From Planktothrix sp. PCC 11201 (GTDB lineage Bacteria > Cyanobacteriota > Cyanobacteriia > Cyanobacteriales > Microcoleaceae), in assembly GCF_900009135.1 (NCBI RefSeq), contig NZ_LT797688.1:713660-777659 (forward strand): DNA of 64,000 nucleotides. The letters are read 5' to 3'. The notes below the pieces were generated by a model, which searched no databases, had not been told where the DNA came from, and saw only the letters and a program-made list of their open reading frames with translations. The position numbers and the translations under genes were made by a program. How positions within the stretch are numbered: the first letter of the stretch is position 1; each line of letters begins with the position of its first letter. Below, piece after piece: positions 45,348-54,621 of the stretch.

Positions 45348-45746
45348 TTAATCAGTAGTTTTTGATTGGTTTAAGGACTCTTGAGAATTAAAGAATTGGG
45401 GATATTTTTCTACAAAATAGCCATTGAGAAAAGCATTCACGGCGGATAAAATCACGGGGCTCAAAATAAAAGCTAATAAACCCTGTACTTGAAATCCAGG
45501 AATGAAAACCGAAGCTAACCAGAAACAAAAACCATTCACAATGAATGAAAAACCACCTAAACTTAAAATGTTTAGGGGAATGGATAATGTTGATAAAATC
45601 GGTTTAATAAAAGCATTGACTCCCCCAATAGCCGCCGCCGCAATTAAAGCTACTAAAAAGGTGGATAAATTTACCCCAGGTACAACTAAATCAACCACTA
45701 ATAAACTTAGGGCTGTTGCTACCAACGTTAATAATGATGCGATCAT
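45348..45746 (-). CDS. Holin-4 superfamily membrane protein (PF04020-like)
   Basis: A 132-residue protein with four hydrophobic helices, including ALSLLVVDLVVPGVNL, IGGVNAFIKPIL and ILSLGGFSFIVNGFCFWLAS. It matches the phage-holin-4-related family, which is chromosomal and common in cyanobacteria; no prophage genes are nearby, so it is not evidence of a phage. The function is unknown. The next gene on the same strand ends 21 bp upstream of its start region, suggesting an operon. Confidence 0.85.
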   Translation of the reverse strand: MIASLLTLVATALSLLVVDLVVPGVNLSTFLVALIAAAAIGGVNAFIKPILSTLSIPLNILSLGGFSFIVNGFCFWLASVFIPGFQVQGLLAFILSPVILSAVNAFLNGYFVEKYPQFFNSQESLNQSKTTD

Positions 45747-45766
45747 AAATTTTGCCTCAGATTATT

Positions 45767-46588
45767 TTAAAGGGTATTTTTGTTGATATCAGATGAATCC
45801 TCTTTTTTTTCATCAGGTTGGGACTGATTATTAGTAAAGGTTTCAGAAATCGATTTCCATAGATCGTTTAAACGCTGTTTAATTTCTTTTTCTTTTTGAG
45901 CGATCGCCGTTCCTGCTTCTCCTAATTTTACTTCAAAATCTTTGCGTTTCTCATCAATTTTCTCGGTATAAATTTCCGGTTCGTCTTTGGCTTTTTCATA
46001 CCAAGATTGTGCTTCTTCTAAATAATCCTTAACCTCCTCATAACGTTGTCCATAACGTCCAACTAAGTTAGCATTCACGATAGCCAATTGAGCTTTGAGT
46101 TGGGCGTAACGTTTCTGCATTAGAGTAGATTCTTCACTGTTTTTAATGGTTGTAATCGCGGATTCAATCGCCGTTTTAACCTGATCTGACTTATTGGTTC
46201 CAACTTCTTGAATATCGCTCAAAGCTAAATTAATATTATTTTGTAACTCCTGTTCATGTTGATCAATGCGAGCTTGTAGTTGTTTTACTTCCGCTTGAGT
46301 TTTAGCAATCGACTCCTGTTTCGCTTGACTAATACCATCAATTACTCCTTCAATAGAAGCAGTCACATTTTCTTGAACTTCCTCGCCTTTTCCTTTGACA
46401 GTTTCTAAAACTGTTCCTACAACCTGTTTAACTAAATCTCGAATTTCTTGAGAACCGCCTTTAAATTCCGAACCGACTTCTGAGATGGAAGATTTAACAA
46501 TTTCCCGAATTCGTTCAGCGCGTAATTTACCTTCAGATTGAGCTTTTTCTAAATCCGAGGCGAGTTTGTTTTGAGTGGGTTCTGACAT
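45767..46588 (-). CDS. Coiled-coil protein of unknown function
   Basis: A 273-residue, highly charged, almost entirely helical protein. The start at 46588 (MSEPTQNKLASDL) is chosen because GAGGA lies 7 bases upstream; a 19-residue longer frame is possible. Heptad-like helices with KSDQV, EEVQEN and QARIDQHEQEL indicate long coiled coils. It resembles cyanobacterial histidine-kinase-free, LEA/apolipoprotein-like stress proteins, but I can assign no family. It precedes the holin-like gene in the same direction. Confidence 0.65.
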   Translation of the reverse strand: MSEPTQNKLASDLEKAQSEGKLRAERIREIVKSSISEVGSEFKGGSQEIRDLVKQVVGTVLETVKGKGEEVQENVTASIEGVIDGISQAKQESIAKTQAEVKQLQARIDQHEQELQNNINLALSDIQEVGTNKSDQVKTAIESAITTIKNSEESTLMQKRYAQLKAQLAIVNANLVGRYGQRYEEVKDYLEEAQSWYEKAKDEPEIYTEKIDEKRKDFEVKLGEAGTAIAQKEKEIKQRLNDLWKSISETFTNNQSQPDEKKEDSSDINKNTL

Positions 46589-46696
46589 GGCTATATCCTC
46601 AATAATAGGCTTAAGTTCCTCTCTATGATAAACAAATTTTTCCAATTGTGTGAGTAAAGTTTTCTACACTCTGGATATGGGAATATCCGTATTTTA

Positions 46697-46757
46697 GGGA
46701 ATGGGGAATAGTAATTTGTAATTTGTAATTCGTAATTTGTAATTACCCATTACCTAT
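46697..46757. repeat. STRR repeats at gene 3' end
   Basis: Several GTAATTTGTAATTYGTAATT units followed by ACCCATTACCTATAAC. The first bases of the repeat form the stop codon (46743-46745) and the last codons of the minus-strand gene. Confidence 0.75.
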
Positions 46758-49052
46758 AACAGCAACACGGGCATAATTTAACCCACTGACCCCTGGAAGT
46801 GGATCAACCACTCCAAATTCGATTTTATCCGTTACCCAACCTTCCCGATGCAAATAGCGTAAATACTGTTCATATTCTTCTCGTTCTTCTTCGGTTGAAT
46901 AAACAATGGTTATCATTCCTGATTGAGTAATGCGGGTTTTCGTTTCTTTATCAATCCCTTTATCAATGCGTTTTTTAACAATTTCATAACGGATATCACG
47001 GGTTCCCCTAACTGAAAAAATGCCTTCGGTATTTTCATCATGAAAAATATCAATGGGTGTATGCTGGACTAAAACTAGGTGGACTAAATCCAGGGTAATT
47101 TTATGTTCTGATTTTAATTTAAACAGGGATCGGGCGCAATCACACATTGCCCGCAGTTGTTCATATCGGAGACTGCGAATATGGAAGGAAGTAAACCGAG
47201 AATCAATGGATTTTCCCGCATAGATAATATGATCCATTCCATCGCTAATTTCCATATCATAATAGTGGGGGATAATCGTCTGCATCTGCTTTTGCCAATT
47301 TGTCCAAGTTTGTTGTAAATTGTCAGTAATTTGATGTAACATTTCATCGTATTTAGATCGGGCTTTATAAATACATCCATGTTCATTATCACAGGCTTGT
47401 TCATATTGTTTTAATGCCTTTTGTACCTGGGTATTACATTGAGAAAAATAATCAAAATAAATTTCTAAATGTTTTTCCAAATAATCTGTTGCACTCATTT
47501 CTATCTCAACATTAATCTCAGCGTGCAGTTGAGTTAAATAATTTTGTAAATCCTGTTTGAGTTGTTCTCCCAAGGCTGAATCTTGGGTTTCACATAAAAC
47601 TTCGACAATATTAATTGCCAGTTGAAATTGTTCTAATAAGTCTTCTTTAATGGCGCAATTACGTTGTTCAGACGAACTCCGAATATCTGAAATTCCATAG
47701 AGGGGATAAACGGTTTCAAAGACAATAGTTTCTGGTTTAAATCCCCAACTGCGACGTTCAGCTTCTTGTAAAAATCGCCATTCCACCGAAGGATGAATAT
47801 TGCGTAATTTGGTGAATTGTTGTTGTAAAGAATGACAGAAAGCGGTGATAAAAGCCGGGATTAATTCCTGGGCATTTTTAACATCATTTAGGGTAAAATG
47901 ATTCGGGCGATCGCTGGTTAACCCCACCACCCCTAAAATTTGTTGACTGCCTTTTAAATTAACTGATTGAATGACTAAGGGAATTAATAATAAGGAACGG
48001 ACATGGAGTTTGCGTAAATGGCGTTCAAAATCCGTAGGACATTGTTGGCGAAGGTCAGGAATATTCAGCACCTGATTCTGTTGAACCGCTTGAATAATCG
48101 GGGAGTCATTCAGCGTATCCAAGGAATAAATAATAGGTGCAGTAGTGCAATTATTCAAACTCAAAGATAGTTTTGCTTCTTGACCTTGAATGCGTAATAA
48201 TAAACAGTTATTGACGCTAAATAAAGAATTTAATTGCCGTTCTATTTGTTCCCAATAGTCAGATTGAGTAGTTAAATCTCGACTAATTAATTGATAGGTG
48301 ATGCGACGCATTTTTTCGGGTCGAGTAATTTCCAACCCTTCTAATAACAATACTCCTTCTATTTGATAGTGATCTAAAGTTAACTGTTGGGCGAGTTGAT
48401 TAAAATTTTCTGGGTGTGAAAACCAAGCCTCTCGCTCAGAAACGGGGATTAATTTGAGTTTAAAGTGGGCAAATTCATCCTGTTTAGGATCTCGCCGTTT
48501 GATTTGCAGTAAATCTGAATTTAACCAAATTCTAATAAATTTTTGTTTTAAGGTTTCCGGGCAATTCAAAATTGCGATCACGGACTGATCTAATAGTTGT
48601 AAAGATTGCAGATCAATACCATAATCCTGCTTTAAAATTTTATGCAACAGATGATAACGATAGAGTTTTTCTAAGGTTAAATGATCCCAGTGTGGGAATA
48701 GGTCTTGAATTTTCAGGTTTAATCCGTTTAAGGGTCGATCTGCAACTTCAATATTTTTATAACTTCTCTGTGGATTTACGGATAACCCCGTTTCCGCCCC
48801 TAATAAGGCTGGATTCAGTTGACAAACATGACAAAAGGATTGATTCGCGTAATGCACCGTTAAGGTTTGAGGATCAATAATTGCCATCAACAGATGACTG
48901 CTGTGTTGTAAATAAAATAACTGCTCAACAGTCTGTTTCCAATCCTCCGGCGTTTCGAGTTTCTGACAGGAAGTGAATTGCTCTGTAGACTCAGGGGGGA
49001 CAGTATTTTTAGACACTTTGCTGTTGGGGAAAAGGGGCTGATAAATAGTCAT
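46743..49052 (-). CDS. PAS-GAF signalling protein with novel C-terminal domain
   Basis: A 769-residue cytoplasmic protein. A PAS-like part (about 45-200; HYANQSFCHVC) and a GAF domain (about 270-410; VRSLLLIPLVIQS, GVVGLTSDR) are recognisable. The C-terminal 350 residues (from about WRFLQEAERRSWGFKP) have no kinase, cyclase or HTH signature. They include a helical stretch and a basic, charged globular end (YDMEISDGMDHIIYAGKS, GTRDIRYEIVKKRID). It is encoded 20 bp after the double histidine kinase on the same strand and is very likely its partner. The final residues VIGNG and the stop lie in a repeat. Confidence 0.7.
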   Translation of the reverse strand: MTIYQPLFPNSKVSKNTVPPESTEQFTSCQKLETPEDWKQTVEQLFYLQHSSHLLMAIIDPQTLTVHYANQSFCHVCQLNPALLGAETGLSVNPQRSYKNIEVADRPLNGLNLKIQDLFPHWDHLTLEKLYRYHLLHKILKQDYGIDLQSLQLLDQSVIAILNCPETLKQKFIRIWLNSDLLQIKRRDPKQDEFAHFKLKLIPVSEREAWFSHPENFNQLAQQLTLDHYQIEGVLLLEGLEITRPEKMRRITYQLISRDLTTQSDYWEQIERQLNSLFSVNNCLLLRIQGQEAKLSLSLNNCTTAPIIYSLDTLNDSPIIQAVQQNQVLNIPDLRQQCPTDFERHLRKLHVRSLLLIPLVIQSVNLKGSQQILGVVGLTSDRPNHFTLNDVKNAQELIPAFITAFCHSLQQQFTKLRNIHPSVEWRFLQEAERRSWGFKPETIVFETVYPLYGISDIRSSSEQRNCAIKEDLLEQFQLAINIVEVLCETQDSALGEQLKQDLQNYLTQLHAEINVEIEMSATDYLEKHLEIYFDYFSQCNTQVQKALKQYEQACDNEHGCIYKARSKYDEMLHQITDNLQQTWTNWQKQMQTIIPHYYDMEISDGMDHIIYAGKSIDSRFTSFHIRSLRYEQLRAMCDCARSLFKLKSEHKITLDLVHLVLVQHTPIDIFHDENTEGIFSVRGTRDIRYEIVKKRIDKGIDKETKTRITQSGMITIVYSTEEEREEYEQYLRYLHREGWVTDKIEFGVVDPLPGVSGLNYARVAVIGNG

Positions 49053-49072
49053 TTGATTCTAACAGATCTTGA

Positions 49073-52000
49073 TCAAATCGCGGAGTTCCGAAGGCGATGG
49101 GTTAAAGTGGCAACACAAGCGACTAATTCATTAGCCACAATGGGTTTAGCCAAGTGGATTTGAAATCTGGTGTCCCTAGTGAGGGAGCCTTTAGTTTCTT
49201 CTGGATTTGCTGTTAATCCGATGACGGGAATTGATGATCTGTTTCTGACCTCATCCCCAAATATATAGGCCTCCATGTCCGGCATTCCCATATCTGAAAC
49301 TAAGACATCGGGGGAAAACTCCTGAATCATCAAGAGTGCTTCCTGAGCGGAGCCTGCCATTTTTACTTGGGCCCCAGCTTGGGTTAGAATCGACTCGACT
49401 AGAGCCCGGGTCTCAGCTTGATCATCAATGGCTAAAACTCGCAAGCCGGTTAAATTAATGGAGTTGATCACCGGATTTTGAGCCGGGGGCGGTTTTAGAG
49501 ACGTGCCAATATTCGGCATGGCTTCGCCCGGGCAGGTCTCTACAGATTTCATTAAGGGTAACTGCACCGAAAACGTCGCCCCTAAATTTTCGCCTAAACT
49601 GTTCGCGCTGACTGTTCCCCCATGCAATTCCGTTAGGTGTCGGACAATGGCGAGTCCCAGTCCCAAACCCCCAAATTTGCGGGTGTTTGTCCCATCCTGT
49701 TGACGAAAATAGTCAAATACATAGGGTAAAAACTGAGGATTAATACCAATTCCGGTGTCTTTGACCTGAATTTGGACTTGATCTTCCCCAGATTTTAAGT
49801 AAATCTCAACAATACCCCCGGGGGGAGTAAATTTAATGGCATTAGATAATAGATTCCAGATAATCTGTTGCAGTCGGGTTTCATCCCCCAAAACATAGAT
49901 TAAAAGGGATGAGAAACCAGAATTTTGAGCAATTTCAAATCTGACTTGAATTTCTTTGGCTTCGGCGGCTAATTTAAAAGTTTCTATCGCCGAGGTGATG
50001 ATTGTAATTAAATTAACGGGTTGTTTATGTAAGACCATATTTCCCCGCAACATTCGAGAAATATCTAATAAATCCTCAATCAGTTGGGTTTGGAGTTTCG
50101 CATTGCGTTCGATGGTTTCTAAAGCCCGGGCTGTGCCTTGGGAATCGAATTTACGAGTTTGTAGGAGTTTTGTCCAACCCAAGATCGGATTTAAGGGCGA
50201 TCGCAATTCATGGGATAAAACCGTGAGAAACTCATCCTTAATCCGGTTGGTCATTTCGGCTTGCTCCCGGGCGGCCTGTTCCCTGATTAGCAGTTGTTCC
50301 CGTTCCTGTTCGACTCGTTTACGATCGCTCACATCCAAAAACGCCCCAATCACCCCCCGAATCTCCCCCACTTCATCTCGTAAAGGAACCGCCCGACCAT
50401 AAATAAAACGAACTTCCCCATTTTCAAAAACAAACTCAAATTCCGACTCGATATTTTCTCCCGTCCGTCCCGCCTGCTGCATGGGCAAATCTTCTGGGGG
50501 AATATCTTGGCCCCGGCGTTGAATCTTGAATTCAAAGGGATAGGAGCCATCCTCGGGAGTCGCCGTCACCACCGAACCCGAGGGCAACTGCACCAATTCA
50601 TGGGCAGCCCGGTTCGCCGTCATCTGGTGGCACTGGGGGTCATGGGCAATCCAGACCGCCGCCGGAACGGTTTCCATAAAGGTTTTTAACTCCTCGGCCC
50701 TAGCTGTTGCCTGGGTTTCACTTTGGCGCAGGGCTAACTCTATTCGTTTGTAGTCCGAAATATCAACGGCTGCACAAGTGATCCCGATAATTTCATGGTT
50801 AGGGTTGTAGAGGGGTTCAATGGTTAAATCAAAATAGTATTGCTGTCCCTGGCTGAAAATCGGGACTTCCTCTCGCGTCCCGATCCCGGTTTCCAAAACC
50901 CGGCGTTTAAGTTGAGTCAGTCGAGCGGCTCCCTCCTGGGGTAACAACTCAAAATCAGTGTTACCGATAATCTCCTGATCGGATTGGTGGAGGGTGGGAT
51001 TATGAACCCAGGTATAGCGGAGGGTTTGATCCTGATTAAATAAGGTAATTGGCGCACTTTTGAGGGCGACCCGTAATCGTTCTTCGCTTTTAAGTAAGGT
51101 CAATTCTGCCTGTTTGCGCTTGGTAATATCTCGCCAATAAATCGCTAAACCCTGTTCGTAGGGGTAGACATGAACTTCATACCAGAGGTTGTCTTCAACC
51201 AAACAGGTTTCAAAATGGTCAGCCACCTGAGTTTGGATTACCTGACGTAGTTTTTCCTTGCACTTAAAGCCCAATAAGTGAGAATAAATATCCCAAAAAT
51301 TACGCCCTAATAATTCCTCTCGGGTTTTACCAGAGAGCCGTTCTGACGCTCCGTTCACATAGGTTAATTGCCACTGATGATCTAAGGACAAAAAGCCATC
51401 GGTAATACTTTCGAGAATATCAATCACCCGGGCTTTAGTATTAATTAATTCTTGCTCTCGAATTGTGGCTTCTTGGCGGAGTCGGGTCATTTCCAAAATC
51501 GACCGGACACGGGCCAGGAGTTCCCGGGCAGAAAAGGGTTTAATTAGATAGTCGTCGGCTTTGGCTTCTAGGCCTTCAATCAGGGCATTTTCCCCCGCCC
51601 GGGCGGAAAGCAGAATAATTGGAATCCGTTGAGTGTCCGGATCATGGCGCAGAATTTGTAGCAATTCAAAGCCGTTCAATTCGGGCATGATCACATCGGT
51701 AATCACTAAATCGGGTTTTTCTTCCCGAATGCTCTCTAATGCGGCTAACCCACTATTTACCGCTTTTATCTGATATTTCTTGCTCAGTAAACGCTGAACA
51801 TAGTTGCACAGATCCGGGCTATCATCCACTAATAAGATTTGGGGAAGGGGTAATTGGGGGGGGGGCATCTGTTGAACTTCAACCACAACATCGGTTTCCG
51901 CAGACCAACTCTTGACTTCATCTAAATAGGTCGTCATCGTGTTGGAGGGGGTCAGATGGGTGACACCAGGGGAATTGGGCGGACGGAGATTAACTTGCTC

Positions 52001-52789
52001 CGCCGGGAGATGACTATAGCCGGAGGGAATTGAGACTTTGAAACAACTGCCCTGTCCTGGGACACTGGTGACATTAATCGTGCCACCCTGTAATTGGATT
52101 AATTCCTTGACCAAGGATAAACCCATGCCCGATCCTTGATAGTTTCTCCCTTGTACAGACGTGCCATGGCAGGTCTCTACCGGGGCGCGGTAGAACTGTT
52201 CAAACAGACGGGGGATTTCTTTGGCTCGAATCCCAATTCCGGTGTCCTGTACTTCTAATTCAACGCCATGGGAGACCCAGCGCAGAGAAAGAATAATTTG
52301 ACCTTTAAATGTAAATTTAAAAGCATTAGATAGAAGATTTATTACTATTTTTTCCCACATTTCCCTGTCAATATAAACGGGTTCGGGTAGGGGGGGACAG
52401 TCTATAATGAACTGTATTCCCACCCGTTCGATGCCTGAACGAAACATACTCGCCAGTTCGATTGTTAAAGTGGCTAAATCCGTAGGTTCATAGACTGCTT
52501 GAATTCGTTCGGCTTCAATACTGGAAAAATCAAGGAGAGTATTAACCAATTTGAGTAATCGTAAACTATTACGTTTGGCGACTGTTAACTGTTCCCGTTG
52601 AGAGAAGTTAAGACAGTCTTGACTCTGGAGAATTTCTTCAACCGAACCCAGAATTAAGGTCAATGGAGTCCGAAATTCATGACTAATACTGCTTAAAAAC
52701 GCCATTTTTGCTGGGTTGAGTTCCCCTAGGAATTCAGCCCTTTGCCTTTCGGCTTCGTAGGTTTGAGCATTCGAGAGGTTAGTGTTCAC
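49073..52789 (-). CDS. Double histidine kinase: HK-REC-PASx3-HK-REC
   Basis: A 1238-residue hybrid kinase with two full kinase cores. HisKA-1 has His37 in SHEFRTPL, HATPase-1 NLLSNAFKF (151-159) and GMGLSLV; REC-1 spans about 318-435 with Asp365 in LVITDVIMP. Three PAS segments lie at about 455-830, with PAC-like ends (ITKRK, AVDISDYKR, VSDRKRV). HisKA-2 has His near 860 in SHELRSPL, followed by HATPase-2 (GLGLGLAIV), and REC-2 (about 1100-1215) has the acceptor in VLVSDMGMPD. The first kinase has no sensor in front of it, which is unusual. Start: GTG at 52789 without a visible ribosome site, so an upstream start in a lost region cannot be excluded. The PAS-GAF gene follows. Confidence 0.92.
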   Translation of the reverse strand: MNTNLSNAQTYEAERQRAEFLGELNPAKMAFLSSISHEFRTPLTLILGSVEEILQSQDCLNFSQREQLTVAKRNSLRLLKLVNTLLDFSSIEAERIQAVYEPTDLATLTIELASMFRSGIERVGIQFIIDCPPLPEPVYIDREMWEKIVINLLSNAFKFTFKGQIILSLRWVSHGVELEVQDTGIGIRAKEIPRLFEQFYRAPVETCHGTSVQGRNYQGSGMGLSLVKELIQLQGGTINVTSVPGQGSCFKVSIPSGYSHLPAEQVNLRPPNSPGVTHLTPSNTMTTYLDEVKSWSAETDVVVEVQQMPPPQLPLPQILLVDDSPDLCNYVQRLLSKKYQIKAVNSGLAALESIREEKPDLVITDVIMPELNGFELLQILRHDPDTQRIPIILLSARAGENALIEGLEAKADDYLIKPFSARELLARVRSILEMTRLRQEATIREQELINTKARVIDILESITDGFLSLDHQWQLTYVNGASERLSGKTREELLGRNFWDIYSHLLGFKCKEKLRQVIQTQVADHFETCLVEDNLWYEVHVYPYEQGLAIYWRDITKRKQAELTLLKSEERLRVALKSAPITLFNQDQTLRYTWVHNPTLHQSDQEIIGNTDFELLPQEGAARLTQLKRRVLETGIGTREEVPIFSQGQQYYFDLTIEPLYNPNHEIIGITCAAVDISDYKRIELALRQSETQATARAEELKTFMETVPAAVWIAHDPQCHQMTANRAAHELVQLPSGSVVTATPEDGSYPFEFKIQRRGQDIPPEDLPMQQAGRTGENIESEFEFVFENGEVRFIYGRAVPLRDEVGEIRGVIGAFLDVSDRKRVEQEREQLLIREQAAREQAEMTNRIKDEFLTVLSHELRSPLNPILGWTKLLQTRKFDSQGTARALETIERNAKLQTQLIEDLLDISRMLRGNMVLHKQPVNLITIITSAIETFKLAAEAKEIQVRFEIAQNSGFSSLLIYVLGDETRLQQIIWNLLSNAIKFTPPGGIVEIYLKSGEDQVQIQVKDTGIGINPQFLPYVFDYFRQQDGTNTRKFGGLGLGLAIVRHLTELHGGTVSANSLGENLGATFSVQLPLMKSVETCPGEAMPNIGTSLKPPPAQNPVINSINLTGLRVLAIDDQAETRALVESILTQAGAQVKMAGSAQEALLMIQEFSPDVLVSDMGMPDMEAYIFGDEVRNRSSIPVIGLTANPEETKGSLTRDTRFQIHLAKPIVANELVACVATLTHRLRNSAI

Positions 52790-53158
52790 AGGTTCAGCCC
52801 CATTTTGCTCGGTGATTCAGAAAAATATTGGATCGGAAGATCTTGAATAATTTGATGTCATCATTGCCTAATCTAATTTTATCCTAATGGAAAAGGTTCG
52901 GTTTGGCTATTTTACCCTCAATTAACACTGTATAAATGCACACCTAATTTTAAAGCCAGTTGGACTGGGAATAAATTCAAGCAATAGGGAGTTTAATCCG
53001 TTAATTGTGCTACCGCTTGTTGATCTTTAACATTGATAAAATAATGTAAAAATCATGAATCATTAGATGCAATTTACCAGATATTGTGTTAACCCTAGCA
53101 TCTACCTAAAGATAGACTTATTTTTTAAATCCAAAATTTATCAGTATCAAAAACTCAT
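52790..53158. other. Intergenic region upstream of double kinase
   Basis: About 370 bp, AT-rich, with no gene recognised. It should hold the promoter of the leftward kinase operon. Confidence 0.4.
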
Positions 53159-53160
53159 AA

Positions 53161-53204
53161 AAAATGCAGTAGAGATCAATAATTATCTATCTCTACTGCA
53201 TTTT
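53161..53204 (-). terminator. Strong terminator of the DUF1232 gene
   Basis: A perfect 16-bp inverted repeat, AAAATGCAGTAGAGAT (53161-53176) with its complement at 53189-53204, and a 12-base loop. Read on the minus strand the stem is followed by a run of T. It lies 25 bp after the stop of the DUF1232 gene. Confidence 0.85.
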
Positions 53205-53228
53205 AGATTGATATTATAAATATTCTCT

Positions 53229-53534
53229 CTAGCTAACGGAAACATCCACAACGGTTTGATCATGACCCATTGAATCAACTGGATTAACCTCTGTTGCTTT
53301 CTGGGTTTGTTTGCGACGGTTTAACCCTTCAATCAATAATTGAGATACTTCGGTCACTAAAATTGTAGCAATAATCCCATCATCTAACCATCCAACAATG
53401 GGCAGAAAGTCGGGAGAAATATCTAGGGGACTCACCAAGTAAATTAAACTTCCTAAAATTACAACCCAACGATATTTCGTATTCCGTAGCGTCACACGAT
53501 ACCAATTATAAAAAGATTGAATCAGATTTTTCAT
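53229..53534 (-). CDS. DUF1232 (YkvA-like) membrane protein
   Basis: A 101-residue protein. The core SPLDISPDFLPIVGWLDDG (about 35-53) is the DUF1232 signature, followed by a hydrophobic helix. The function is unknown; members are common in cyanobacteria. The tail (about 80-101) is hydrophilic. A strong terminator follows. Confidence 0.9.
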   Translation of the reverse strand: MKNLIQSFYNWYRVTLRNTKYRWVVILGSLIYLVSPLDISPDFLPIVGWLDDGIIATILVTEVSQLLIEGLNRRKQTQKATEVNPVDSMGHDQTVVDVSVS

Positions 53535-53673
53535 TTTACAGTTCCAATATTGCCTACCTGTATCTAAGATGACAAATCCTATGGGGATTGAGAAGTGTAG
53601 AAAACCCTGTAGGGTGGTAGGGATGTTCCACCCCTGTTATTTCCGTAATCCTTGGGTGTTCAGATGTTCTATC

Positions 53674-54591
53674 CTAGGTAAACAAGGCTTGTACCTTTGT
53701 GGCCCAATCAACCTTTAATTTTCGTTGAGCATTTCCCCCATTCAATGCAATTTCTACCCAACCATGGGAACCCACTAAGGCGACAAAGTGACCCAAGGGG
53801 ACATCGCCATAGGTTTGACCCGTACCAATCAGGTAGGACGAACCGGAAAGAATTTGCTGTTGGGAATTGAGGTTTTTTTTGAATTTCTTTTGCTTTTTTT
53901 TATTCAATTTTTTACTTTTCTTATTTTTGGCTTTACTAATCGCCACATACCAATTTTTATCAGCTACTAATTCCCTGGGAATATTGGTGACTAAATTTCC
54001 AAATCCATCAATATATTGAATACATCCCTGTATTTTTAAATCATGGACTTGACAAGGCGGTAAAGATAACCTGACTAAAGTTTTGGGATCAATTATGGTT
54101 CCCAGTTGTTCCAGGGGAACACCGGATGCTAAATGAGCGCCAACCGAAGCAAAAATATCTCGACCTTGAAAGGTTGTACTCGGTTTAGCAGTACGCCAAT
54201 ATTCGGGATGATTTAATTCAACCGCAATTAAGTTGTTGCGATTTATCTCCTCCATTTCACAAGTTAAAAAAGGTTCTAAAATTCCCGTCAATAATCCATT
54301 ATCCGGCCCCACCAAATAATTGTTATTAAATTGAATTGCGATCGCCCTTCTTTGGGTTCCCACCCCAGGATCAACAACAGCAACATGAACTGTTCCTTCC
54401 GAAAAATAGGAATAAGCATTCATTAAACAAAATCGACCATTGGCAATATTTTGAGGTGGGATTTCATGGGTTAAGTCAATGATATTAATTCGAGGATTAA
54501 TTTGACTAATCACCCCTTTCATTACCGCGACATAAACATCTTTTAAACCAAAATCTGTTAAAAGTGTTATAATTTTATTATCCTGATTCAT
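53674..54591 (-). CDS. SAM hydrolase (adenosine-forming, DUF62 family)
   Basis: A 305-residue member of the SAM hydroxide adenosyltransferase family. The start is MNQDNKIITLLTDFGLKDVY (ATG 54591), with VDPGVGTQRRAI, GPDNGLL and ALVGSHGWVEIALNGGNA being the family signatures. The family cleaves S-adenosylmethionine to adenosine and methionine with water. Near residues 220-245 there is a Lys-rich insertion rich in KK and KN, apparently an A-run expansion. The gene is divergent from the DUF3598 gene with only 30 bp between start codons. Confidence 0.9.
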   Translation of the reverse strand: MNQDNKIITLLTDFGLKDVYVAVMKGVISQINPRINIIDLTHEIPPQNIANGRFCLMNAYSYFSEGTVHVAVVDPGVGTQRRAIAIQFNNNYLVGPDNGLLTGILEPFLTCEMEEINRNNLIAVELNHPEYWRTAKPSTTFQGRDIFASVGAHLASGVPLEQLGTIIDPKTLVRLSLPPCQVHDLKIQGCIQYIDGFGNLVTNIPRELVADKNWYVAISKAKNKKSKKLNKKKQKKFKKNLNSQQQILSGSSYLIGTGQTYGDVPLGHFVALVGSHGWVEIALNGGNAQRKLKVDWATKVQALFT

Positions 54592-54621
54592 TATCAATGT
54601 TATTAATTAATTGAATTAAAA

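Noticed and set aside
45348-45746. Prophage suggested by the holin-like protein
   Set aside because: No other phage genes are nearby; this family is chromosomal in cyanobacteria.
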